Of a stretch of DNA of 64,000 nt, positions 54,137 to 61,701 are shown one piece after another. The DNA comes from a bacterium (lineage in GTDB: Bacteria; Patescibacteriota; Gracilibacteria; UBA4473), in NCBI GenBank assembly GCA_009995455.1, contig JAACPJ010000003.1:1-64000 (forward strand), in the 5' to 3' direction. A program made the position numbers and the translations under genes. Numbering within the stretch: position 1 is the stretch's first letter; each line of letters begins with the position of its first letter. The notes beneath the pieces were generated by a model. That model worked only from the letters and a program-made list of their open reading frames with translations. It did no database searches and was not told where the DNA came from.

Positions 54137-56206
54137 TTATTTGGCTAATTGTGGTGTTGTTTCACTTGCTTTTGCGGCATTATTTTTATTTTTTACGAGT
54201 GCCGTTTGACCCAGTAATAAAGTGGCTGGCTCACCATACTGCATCATTTTTCGACCGATTAAATTTCCTTTTTCTTTTTCTCCCATTTGGAAGGCCACTT
54301 CATTTGCCCAAGCATTAACTAACGGAGCTACGATTGGATCTGCCCATTCGTTTTTTTCAAGCCAGGCCACAAATGGTGTCGCCCAGAACAGGTAACCAGC
54401 ATATAGGTCTGGGTTTACGCTTTTTCCGTACGCCTTTTCAAATTCATAAAGTTCGTCAGAGAGAAGCCCTTTTTGATTGTAATGTGTACATATTACAGTC
54501 CCTGATGTAGGCTCTGGCGCTGGCGGCGGATTAACTGCTAGAGGCTCTACATCCTTGAAACAAGAGAACCATCGTCCCCAGTTTGGATCAACATTGGACC
54601 ATTGAATGCTGGTAAAGCCTGTTGGGCACGAAACCTGTGGATTTGAGGTTTCACAATTGATACCACCCGAGTTTTGTGCCATTTTTAGGCCACACATTGA
54701 GCCTGATGGAACTGTAAGATTATTATTGTTATTGTCTTTGAAACAGGAATACCAATCACCCCCATTATCCCCCATTTGGGCAAATCTTTTGGATGAGTAT
54801 CCAGTCGGGCACGTTGTTTGAGGGTCAGAGCCGGCACAAGGAACCATCCGAGCGGTATCACCTGTCATTTTCATTCCACACCATAAACCTTGCTCAACTG
54901 GGTTGGTGCTAATTGCAGCTGTGTTTGTTTTCACACAAGTAAACCAATCGTTTGATCCGATTCTTGCAAAATTACTTTTAGTGTATCCTGCAGGACACGA
55001 CGTTTTCGGGTTTAAGCCCTGACAATTCCTTTGGGCATTTGTTTGATTCGAAATGCTAAATCCACAAAAATTTCCTTTTACCACATTGGCATTTGCGGCG
55101 CCTCCGCTAGCCCCGCCACCGATACCTAGGCCAGAGGCAATTACTTTATTGTAAAAAGCCCGTCTCATCTCTAAAAATGTTTCACTAGCGTTCAGCGCAT
55201 CACGCATGGCTTCGTTAAACATTTCAGAAGTTCTAAAAGTGTTTAAAAAAGAGTTTCCATTATCGTAATTAATGCTGATAGCATTGAACCGCATTAAATT
55301 TTTACTTTCATCTGCCCTGGTTGTAATGGTGTAATCAATTTCTGCTTTGCGGAACTTACCACCTCCAACCACAGCGGTTTTAGCATTTGATTGAGACATT
55401 TTCGTGCCTCCATAATTCACCCATGACAAACTTTGTCCTTGGTAATCGTAATCCTTAAGTTTATAAGGATTGTAAGGCGTCATCTTGACCAGTTCACAAC
55501 TTAAAAAGGCTCCCCCACGTGCAGGGCTTAAATGGTGTGTGTAAATTAAATACTGTCTCATGTCTTTTACAGGCCGCCCAGTTGGGTAATAGCCATCTGC
55601 CCCTGGATTTGCAGCTCTGCTTGGATAAGAAAAATCTAATTCACTCTCTTTACCAAAAGACACATATTTAGAATCTAAGTAATAACCGTCAATTTTTTGC
55701 CGGTTATGTTTGTTATCCAACGTGCTAGCACTTAATTGCCCGGCAAAATATTTTTGTATGTCTTGTGATGTGCTAGAGCCGTTTTTAGACATCCAGTGGT
55801 CTATATTCGTTTTAGTGCCATTGTTATAAATAATAGAAGCCGTATTGTTACGGTTTGATTTGTGAACCGTTGGAGTGTATTTATATCGAGTTGGCACCTC
55901 GTTCATTTTATCAGGGTAGGACACTATATCTGTTTCAAAATAGGGAACGGCTTTGCTGAATGTATTTAAAAAATCAGCATAGGTAGCCACTGAAAATCTT
56001 CCTGATTTGTACTCGTTGTTTTTGCCATTAACTTTATTAACGCTCGCTAAATCTAAGGTATTGAAAGATGGATTGGTGCTAGCCGCTAAAACTAATTGTG
56101 CGAAACATTGTTCTTCTGGGCTGGTTGCAGCCACGGTAGAACCAAATGGAATTAAATTAAATAATAAAACCCCTGTCAGAATGGATGATATTGAACCTCT
56201 TTTCAT
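54137..56206 (-). CDS. Secreted protein with three Cys-rich repeats, unknown function
   Basis: 689 residues. Signal peptide ends near residue 26 (STVAATS). Residues 30-370 form a large unrecognised domain with many Tyr and Asn. Three repeats of about 55-60 residues follow (about 376-555), each with CG-F/M/L, then C, SCP/TCP-x-GY and W-F/Y-x-C-F/V-K, four Cys each, likely two disulfides per repeat. A Pro-rich link leads to a C-terminal domain of about 110 residues (ICTHYNQKGLLSDELYEFEKAYG, then WATPFVAWLEKN). It lies in the surface unit between the small protein and the type I membrane protein. Disulfides imply an oxidising envelope. Confidence 0.75.
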   Translation of the reverse strand: MKRGSISSILTGVLLFNLIPFGSTVAATSPEEQCFAQLVLAASTNPSFNTLDLASVNKVNGKNNEYKSGRFSVATYADFLNTFSKAVPYFETDIVSYPDKMNEVPTRYKYTPTVHKSNRNNTASIIYNNGTKTNIDHWMSKNGSSTSQDIQKYFAGQLSASTLDNKHNRQKIDGYYLDSKYVSFGKESELDFSYPSRAANPGADGYYPTGRPVKDMRQYLIYTHHLSPARGGAFLSCELVKMTPYNPYKLKDYDYQGQSLSWVNYGGTKMSQSNAKTAVVGGGKFRKAEIDYTITTRADESKNLMRFNAISINYDNGNSFLNTFRTSEMFNEAMRDALNASETFLEMRRAFYNKVIASGLGIGGGASGGAANANVVKGNFCGFSISNQTNAQRNCQGLNPKTSCPAGYTKSNFARIGSNDWFTCVKTNTAAISTNPVEQGLWCGMKMTGDTARMVPCAGSDPQTTCPTGYSSKRFAQMGDNGGDWYSCFKDNNNNNLTVPSGSMCGLKMAQNSGGINCETSNPQVSCPTGFTSIQWSNVDPNWGRWFSCFKDVEPLAVNPPPAPEPTSGTVICTHYNQKGLLSDELYEFEKAYGKSVNPDLYAGYLFWATPFVAWLEKNEWADPIVAPLVNAWANEVAFQMGEKEKGNLIGRKMMQYGEPATLLLGQTALVKNKNNAAKASETTPQLAK

Positions 56207-56227
56207 TGATTATATATAAGTATTTTT

Positions 56228-56524
56228 TTAGTGACCGTCCCCATCTCCGTCTCCATCATTTGGAATTGAGACTTGAACCTGTGAACCAGAAAAATTGATA
56301 TCAAAATTTGGGTTGTTTGGTCCTGACCAGCCAGACCATTCTGGGTCAGATGGTGATGGATTTTGTAGATTGATGGTAATAGCGGCTTTGGCGATTTTAG
56401 AGCTTAAGCTGTTACTCGATCGGCAAAAGGCTTCGCCTCCACAAATCCACATATCAATAGCCAAAACAAACAATCCGAGTGAGGCCAAAATGTAAACGGC
56501 GGTGATTACTTGGTCTTTTTTCAT
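56228..56524 (-). CDS. Small membrane-anchored protein, first gene of the surface unit
   Basis: 98 residues. An N-terminal membrane helix at about 7-27 (AVYILASLGLFVLAIDMWIC) after MKKDQ, two Cys soon after it, then a polar Ser/Pro/Asn-rich outer part and a tail of repeated Gly-Asp (NDGDGDGDGH) that might bind calcium. The short basic start plus helix is reminiscent of pilin-like or anchor peptides, but there is no prepilin cleavage motif. A TATAAT box lies 9 nt upstream. Confidence 0.65.
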   Translation of the reverse strand: MKKDQVITAVYILASLGLFVLAIDMWICGGEAFCRSSNSLSSKIAKAAITINLQNPSPSDPEWSGWSGPNNPNFDINFSGSQVQVSIPNDGDGDGDGH

Positions 56525-56532
56525 GACAATAA

Positions 56533-56538
56533 ATTATA
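56533..56538 (-). promoter_or_regulatory. -10 element of the four-gene surface unit
   Basis: Minus strand TATAAT (56538-56533), 9 nt before the ATG; no clear -35 box. This could mean activator or alternative sigma control. Confidence 0.45.
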
Positions 56539-56599
56539 CTTATAAATATATTTAATATCATTTTAGGGTACGATTTGTGGTTTTGTAAAACAAAAGTAA

Positions 56600-56627
56600 T
56601 TGCGGCGCTCTATAAACATTTTATAAT
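56600..56627 (+). promoter_or_regulatory. Promoter of the RnfD-like gene, predicted leaderless
   Basis: TTGCGG (56600-56605), 16-nt spacer, TATAAT (56622-56627). The ATG at 56634 is 7 nt after it. Same -35 hexamer as secY. Confidence 0.6.
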
Positions 56628-56633
56628 GCACAT

Positions 56634-57626
56634 ATGAACTCTAAATTTGTACAAAAAATCAAAGCGAAATATAACTCTATTGCAAAAACCGTTTCATTGC
56701 AGTTGCTACAAACAATTGCTATCGGTTCCTTCCTTTTGTTTGGGGGCGTGTTTTTAGGATTTATAAACATTGCTTGGTGGCAAGTAATTATGGTTTTAAC
56801 GGTTGTGGCTGGACTCGACTATTATCTGCGGAAAACCATTGATGATAAGCATGGATTTCCTTTTTCAGCGATTAACTCGGGTATTGGAATTTGTTTGTTT
56901 TTAAGAACTGAATGGTGGCCAATACTATTTTTTGCGGCTTTGGTGGCTATTGCTTCAAAATATCTACTAAGGTCTGGTAATAAACATTTTTTTAATCCCT
57001 CCTATACCGCCATATTTTTAATGATTTGTTTGTTTGGAAATGAAGCTTACGTTAATCATTTTCAGTGGGGGTTTGATTGGATCATCCTTTTGCCAATTTT
57101 GTTGATGGGTGTTTTTGTAACCTTTAGGGCAGGTTTATGGGATTCAGTTTTAGCTTTTTGGGGTACGTTGCTGATTTGTTTAAATCTTTTTGTGGATTAT
57201 ACGAGTGAAGATTTTGTGTGGCTCTTTTTAACGGGGAGTTTTTTGATTATGTCTTTTCACGGCTTTACCGATCCGGCGACCATGCCAAAGATGCGACGTT
57301 ACAGACTGTTATTTGCAGCCCAAATTGCCATTTTGTTTTTTATCTGTCGCCAAGTAATTAATGAAGGCTATAGTTTTTTTGCGGCTTATTTTTTAGTGAA
57401 TTTGTTTGAAGTGGGTTTATGGAATTTGGAAGGTAAAAAATGGAGAGGGTATGATTTAAGACTTATAGTCCAGATCGGCCTTACGCTTTTGCTGCTACTC
57501 ATACTCGTTGTAATGAGTTTGATGTACTATTTTGATACCAACGGGCTCTGGCCAAGATTACTAACGAATCGTTGTGTGAAATTATTCTGTCAGTGGGGCA
57601 TGAAGGAGTCGTGGGAACTTGATTAA
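56634..57626 (+). CDS. NqrB/RnfD-type integral membrane protein (stand-alone)
   Basis: 330 residues, about nine hydrophobic helices. Family traits: SKYLLRSGNKHFFNPSYTAI (the KHxFNPS signature), FRAGLWDSVLAFWGTLL, and HGFTDPATMPKMRRYR (the TDPxTxP motif). In Rnf/Nqr complexes this subunit carries covalent flavin and helps move Na+ or H+. The flavin-linking SGAT-type Thr of true RnfD is not evident, and no other rnf/nqr gene is nearby. It may be a related flavin or vitamin-linked membrane protein rather than part of a pump. Confidence 0.7.
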   Translation: MNSKFVQKIKAKYNSIAKTVSLQLLQTIAIGSFLLFGGVFLGFINIAWWQVIMVLTVVAGLDYYLRKTIDDKHGFPFSAINSGIGICLFLRTEWWPILFFAALVAIASKYLLRSGNKHFFNPSYTAIFLMICLFGNEAYVNHFQWGFDWIILLPILLMGVFVTFRAGLWDSVLAFWGTLLICLNLFVDYTSEDFVWLFLTGSFLIMSFHGFTDPATMPKMRRYRLLFAAQIAILFFICRQVINEGYSFFAAYFLVNLFEVGLWNLEGKKWRGYDLRLIVQIGLTLLLLLILVVMSLMYYFDTNGLWPRLLTNRCVKLFCQWGMKESWELD

Positions 57627-57638
57627 AATTCTTATAAT

Positions 57639-57666
57639 TTGACCCATTGAGTTTTTGTCTTAGAAT
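57639..57666 (+). promoter_or_regulatory. tRNA-Met promoter
   Basis: TTGACC (57639-57644), 16-nt spacer, TAGAAT (57661-57666); start predicted about 32 nt before the mature tRNA. Confidence 0.6.
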
Positions 57667-57704
57667 CGGCCGGCTTTTAGTGTGTATTCTGAAAGCCGTT
57701 AAAT

Positions 57705-57781
57705 GGCTCGGTAGCTCAGCTGGTTAGAGCGTCGGATTCATAACCCGGAGGTCGGCGGTTCAAGTCCGCCTCGAGCCACCA
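57705..57781 (+). tRNA. tRNA-Met (anticodon CAT), elongator type
   Basis: 77 nt. Acceptor GGCTCGG pairs with TCGAGCC; D stem GCTC/GAGC; anticodon stem TCGGA/CCCGG with loop TTCATAA; T arm GGCGG-TTCAAGT-CCGCC; CCA encoded. The 1-72 pair is G-C, so it is not the initiator. The anticodon stem has an A31-C39 mismatch and a T27-G43 wobble. CAT could also be a lysidine-modified tRNA-Ile; the overall sequence is more like elongator Met. Confidence 0.92.
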
Positions 57782-57793
57782 TTTGTTCTAAAG

Positions 57794-57819
57794 ACTTAAT
57801 TTAAAAATTAAGTTTTTTT
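57794..57819 (+). terminator. Terminator after tRNA-Met
   Basis: ACTTAATT-TAAA-AATTAAGT, perfect 8-bp stem, followed by a run of seven T. Confidence 0.8.
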
Positions 57820-57878
57820 GAAATATAAATTCTTCAAATAGCGTATCATTAAGGTCTATTATCTCTCTATAAATTCTT

Positions 57879-58988
57879 ATGACTCAAAAAACACTTTCGG
57901 TATTAATGTTGCTCATAGTTTCTAGTGTCGTGTGTTCTGTTACTTTTGCCCAAACGGGCACTTTGAGAGAGCGATTTCAAGCACAAAGACTTTCATCCGA
58001 CGTCTCAGATCAAACGAGCATTAAGGCTCGTTTTGCTGATCGTTTAAATTCAGCTAATAAAACGCAAGATAGATCTTCTGGAGAATTTTTATCTAACAGA
58101 AATGCTAATGCTGAAAGCTTGATTATTAGTAATTCGGAAAAAGTTGTTTTTCAAAGTGAAGGTATAGAAAGAGTTTATTATGTTTATCGCCCTGAATCTT
58201 TTAGAGCTGATGAAAAATTACCGGTTTTAATGCTTTTGCATGGAGGGAAAGGGAATGCTTCTGTAATGGCTCAAACCGTAGATCTTTATGAAGAAGCCAA
58301 CCAGTATGGGTTTATAGCGGTGTACCCTGAATCAAATGCGGTTGAATGGAACGATGGACGTTCTTCAACCGAAACTGGTGTTAGTGATGTGGTTTATTTG
58401 GAAGCAGTGGCAAATCAACTGGTAGATCAGTGGGGCGCTGCAGCTAATGAAATTTATGTGGCTGGTATTTCAAGTGGAGGCAATATGACACAAAAATTAG
58501 CCTGTATTTCTAGTAATGTATTTGCTGGGTTTGGGGTTATAGCTTCAAATATGGCCGAAAATTTACTCAATCAATGCGAGACTCCTCAGACATTAAAGCC
58601 GATGCTGCTTTTTTACGGAACCGAGGACCCGTTAATGACATTTGATGGGGAAGAAAGCGAAAGTCCTTTGGCTTCTATGGCGAAAGGTTATGGTGAAGAA
58701 AATCGCCTGTCGGCGCCAGAATCAATGGCTTTTTGGGCTCGTAAAAAGTCCTGCACTTCGGTAAAAGCTACTTTGCTGCCAGATATTGCGGATGATGGAA
58801 CCAGAGTGGCGCAATTAGATTTTATTGGATGCCAAACCCCTTTAAGAGGTTTTGTGGTTATTGGTGGAGGACATAATTGGCCGGGAGGTAAAAATTCAAA
58901 TGCGGTCATTGAAAAATTAGTCGGAAAAACGACCCAAGATATTTCCGCAAATCAGATAATGTTTGATTACTTTGGCTTAGCTCGTTAA
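57879..58988 (+). CDS. Secreted PHB-depolymerase/LpqC-type esterase
   Basis: 369 residues. Signal peptide ends near residue 24 (VTFAQTG). Residues 25-95 are a basic and polar linker. The alpha/beta-hydrolase has LPVLMLLHGGKGN (oxyanion region), nucleophile elbow GISSGGNM near residue 197, a likely acidic residue in FYGTEDPLM, and His in IGGGHNWPGG near the end. It is placed with the poly(3-hydroxybutyrate) depolymerase-like and feruloyl esterase-like secreted hydrolases; the substrate is not known. It overlaps tatD by 12 bp, convergent. Confidence 0.87.
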   Translation: MTQKTLSVLMLLIVSSVVCSVTFAQTGTLRERFQAQRLSSDVSDQTSIKARFADRLNSANKTQDRSSGEFLSNRNANAESLIISNSEKVVFQSEGIERVYYVYRPESFRADEKLPVLMLLHGGKGNASVMAQTVDLYEEANQYGFIAVYPESNAVEWNDGRSSTETGVSDVVYLEAVANQLVDQWGAAANEIYVAGISSGGNMTQKLACISSNVFAGFGVIASNMAENLLNQCETPQTLKPMLLFYGTEDPLMTFDGEESESPLASMAKGYGEENRLSAPESMAFWARKKSCTSVKATLLPDIADDGTRVAQLDFIGCQTPLRGFVVIGGGHNWPGGKNSNAVIEKLVGKTTQDISANQIMFDYFGLAR

Positions 58989-59849
58989 GCCTGGAAAAGC
59001 CTGTTGAGCATTGCTATATAATTGGGCTTCTACGATCTCTCTTGGAAGCTCTTTAGTTTGGGTAATGGTTTCTATTATTTCTGGCAAAAAGCTTGGGTTA
59101 TTGAGTTTTGCTTTTTGCTTTCGTGCTTCATGTGGAATTAAAAAAGGGCTATCGGTTTCAGTTAGTAATTTTTCAAGGGTAATTTTTTTTAAAATTGCTC
59201 TTAAATCTTCTGATTTTGGATAGGTGAAAACGCCACCAACACCTAGGTATCCGCCTAGTTCTATAACCCTTTGGGCAGCTTCCAGATCTTCACTAAAACA
59301 GTGCCAGACAAAATTGATTTGTTTAAATTCTTCTGCGTGTTCTTCTAGGAACTTTAAGGTTTCGTTTCGGGCGCCACGACTATGAATGATGAGCGTTTTT
59401 TGATGTTTTAAACAGAGTTTTAAATGTTCTTTAAAGCAAATACTTTGTGATTGTAAAAGCGCTGAAGATTGCCTGTGGAATTGGTCGAAACCGGTTTCTC
59501 CAAAAGCTACCACCAAATCAGGAAATTGAGTCGCTAAATCATCAAGCCATTTGAAATAAAGTGTGCGATTATAGATTTGTGGTCGTAGTTCCGAATCTAA
59601 GCCTAAGTATTTATGGTGGTCCGCATTATAAACTCCCAGCTGATCAACATCGCATGGGTGCAAGCCCAAAGCCACTTTAAAAACGTTGTGCTTGGTGGCT
59701 AGGTTTAAAGCCGCTTGGCAGGATAGTTCGTCAATACCAATGAGTACCTGTTGCTCTACTCCGGCGTCTCGAGCGGCTTTTAAAATTTGATCAAAAGACG
59801 CTTTAAATCCAGGGAAATAAAGATGGTTATGGGTGTCAACGATGGTCAT
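58977..59849 (-). CDS. tatD: TatD-family metal-dependent DNase
   Basis: 290 residues. Motifs: VDTHNHLYFPGF (metal His), ALGLHPCDVD, VAFGETGFDQFHR (metal Glu), LIIHSRGARNETLKFL, FVWHCFSEDLE, YLGVGGVFTYPKSEDL and LLTETDSPFLIPH (catalytic Asp). The family acts as 3'-5' nuclease in DNA repair. It starts 2 bp after the glycosyltransferase stop, so the two are cotranscribed. Confidence 0.93.
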   Translation of the reverse strand: MTIVDTHNHLYFPGFKASFDQILKAARDAGVEQQVLIGIDELSCQAALNLATKHNVFKVALGLHPCDVDQLGVYNADHHKYLGLDSELRPQIYNRTLYFKWLDDLATQFPDLVVAFGETGFDQFHRQSSALLQSQSICFKEHLKLCLKHQKTLIIHSRGARNETLKFLEEHAEEFKQINFVWHCFSEDLEAAQRVIELGGYLGVGGVFTYPKSEDLRAILKKITLEKLLTETDSPFLIPHEARKQKAKLNNPSFLPEIIETITQTKELPREIVEAQLYSNAQQAFPGLTS

Positions 59850-59851
59850 AA

Positions 59852-60661
59852 TTATTTTATATCAGGTAGTTTTTCGCCTTTGTATTTCCAAAAATATTTA
59901 AGGGCAGAGCTGAGATGAATCCAAAAAGTTTTTTTCCGCCAGGCGTGCCACAGGTTGCCACCAGATAAGCGGTGTTCGCTATGAACAGCCGTTGCGGCAG
60001 GAATTAAAAGCACTCGAAGATTTAGTTTCCAGAGTCTTCGACACAAATCGGTGTCTTCTAGAAAGAGAAAAAAGCGAGGATCAAAGCCCTGCAGTAAATT
60101 TACAAAGGTATCTTTTTTAAGACACATGAAACTGCCTTGTACCCAATCTACGGGTTGTGGGCTTTGGCTTTCATACCATTTTTCTTCGGAGTCGTATGAC
60201 CAATTAAACTTGGTAGCGAGCCGTCTGCCAAACATAACCCAAGGCGTTGGGAAATGACGCGCGTTTTGCTGGGCGGTTCCATCGGGGTTTAATAATCTAG
60301 GGGCCACTAAACTAGCCCGAGTCTCGGTTTTAAGGGCTTCAATTAAAGGTTCTAAGCAGTTTTCGGTAAGGGTGATGTCGGGGTTAATGATGGCCATAAA
60401 CTCGCCTTGGGCAAACTTAATGCCTTCTCCATATCCACCACCAAAACCTAAATTTGTATCGAGCGCTATTACGTGAACTTCTGTGTCTTTAAACAGTGTT
60501 TTTAAATTTTCAACATCATTTTTAGGGGAAGCATTGTCGACCACAATAAACTCGTAATTAATATTCCCGGTGTATTTTTGAATCGACTCCCACAAATTTT
60601 TCACTTCAGCCGAGCCGCCGTAATTGATGGTTATGATTGATAAATCTGGAAGAGTCTTCAT
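59852..60661 (-). CDS. Family 2 glycosyltransferase (rhamnosyltransferase-like)
   Basis: 269 residues, GT-A fold. SIITINYGGSAEVKNLWESI at the start, FIVVDNASPKND, DTNLGFGGGYGEGIKFAQGEF, INPDI (DxD-type metal site), then VDWVQGSFMCLKKDTF and FFLFLEDTDLCRRLW, the WbbL-like pattern. It likely adds a sugar to an envelope polysaccharide from a nucleotide sugar. A pair of weak amphipathic helices near the C-terminus (HAWRKKTFWIHLSSALKYFWKY) may bind the membrane. It is divergent from prs across 49 bp. Confidence 0.9.
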   Translation of the reverse strand: MKTLPDLSIITINYGGSAEVKNLWESIQKYTGNINYEFIVVDNASPKNDVENLKTLFKDTEVHVIALDTNLGFGGGYGEGIKFAQGEFMAIINPDITLTENCLEPLIEALKTETRASLVAPRLLNPDGTAQQNARHFPTPWVMFGRRLATKFNWSYDSEEKWYESQSPQPVDWVQGSFMCLKKDTFVNLLQGFDPRFFLFLEDTDLCRRLWKLNLRVLLIPAATAVHSEHRLSGGNLWHAWRKKTFWIHLSSALKYFWKYKGEKLPDIK

Positions 60662-60710
60662 ATACCAAAGAGTTTACAAACTTGAGTCAATTTGGCAAAG
60701 TGTCGCACGA

Positions 60711-61646
60711 ATGATTCCCTATAAAATTTTTGCCGGCTCCAGTCACCCAATCCTTGCAAATGCAATCTGCCAAGGTTTAGAAAAAGAATTATCGCCCATC
60801 ACAATTAAGCAATTTGCCTGCGGAGAAACGTATGTGAAATTTGATGAAACTTTTCGAGGCCAAGATGTGTTTTTAGTGCAAACCTGCCGAACCGGTCATA
60901 TGAATGATGACTTAATGGAACTGTTTTTAATGATCGACGCAGCCAGACAAAGTTTTGCGCGCAATATACACGTAATTTTGCCTTACTTTGCTTACAGTCG
61001 CCAAGACAAAATTCATGAAGCTCGTGAGGGGATTTCGGCTAAACTGCTGGCGGATTTAATTGTTAAAGCAGGGGCTAATCACGTTATTACTTTGCATCTG
61101 CATTCAGATCAAACACAAGGTTTCTTTGATGTACCGGTTGATAATTTAAACCCAAGACGAATTTTTGTAGATTATTTTAAAGCGAAAAATTTGAAAGATG
61201 CGGTGATCGTTTCTCCAGATGCAGGTGGAGCTAAAATGGCCAAGAAATTTGCGGATGAATTAGGGGTTTCGATGTGTATTTTGCATAAGCAAAGACCAGA
61301 ACATAATGTATCAGAAGTTTCACATGTGATTGGTGATGTGGCCGGTAAAACGCCAATTATTGTAGACGACATGGTCGATACGGCGGGTTCTGTGGTAGCG
61401 GCTAAAGTAGCCCTGCTAGCGGCAGGAGCAAACGATGAAGTTTATTTGTGTGCGACCCACGCTATTTTTTCTGGCCCAGCTCGCGAACGATTAAGCGACG
61501 CTAGTTTTGCGGAGATTGTTTGTACCGATTCTTTGCCGGTTGAAAATCCTCCCACTAATTTTAAAGCGATTACTATGGCGCCATTATTCGCCGGAGTGGT
61601 ACAAAACGTCGCCGAACAAAAGAGTGTGAGTAAATTATATTTATAA
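60711..61646 (+). CDS. prs: Ribose-phosphate pyrophosphokinase
   Basis: 311 residues from the ATG at 60711 (MIPYKIFAGSSHPIL). A longer frame begins inside the divergent glycosyltransferase gene and is rejected. Motifs: FDETFRGQDVFLVQTCR, ILPYFAYSRQDKIHEAREGISAKLLADL, HLHSDQTQGFFDVPVDNL, VSPDAGGAKMAKKFAD and the PRPP loop PIIVDDMVDTAGS. It makes PRPP from ribose-5-phosphate and ATP for nucleotide and His/Trp synthesis. Confidence 0.96.
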   Translation: MIPYKIFAGSSHPILANAICQGLEKELSPITIKQFACGETYVKFDETFRGQDVFLVQTCRTGHMNDDLMELFLMIDAARQSFARNIHVILPYFAYSRQDKIHEAREGISAKLLADLIVKAGANHVITLHLHSDQTQGFFDVPVDNLNPRRIFVDYFKAKNLKDAVIVSPDAGGAKMAKKFADELGVSMCILHKQRPEHNVSEVSHVIGDVAGKTPIIVDDMVDTAGSVVAAKVALLAAGANDEVYLCATHAIFSGPARERLSDASFAEIVCTDSLPVENPPTNFKAITMAPLFAGVVQNVAEQKSVSKLYL

Positions 61647-61663
61647 TCTGAAGTCGCAAAATC

Positions 61664-61691
61664 TTGCTGAAATTGGATTTTTGCCTACAAA
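61664..61691 (+). promoter_or_regulatory. miaB promoter
   Basis: TTGCTG (61664-61669), 16-nt spacer, TACAAA (61686-61691); ATG 11 nt later, leader about 4 nt. Confidence 0.5.
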
Positions 61692-61701
61692 TTAACGTTG
61701 T

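Noticed and set aside
60624-60710. Upstream extension of prs
   Set aside because: It begins inside the divergent glycosyltransferase gene; the enzyme's conserved start is at 60711.
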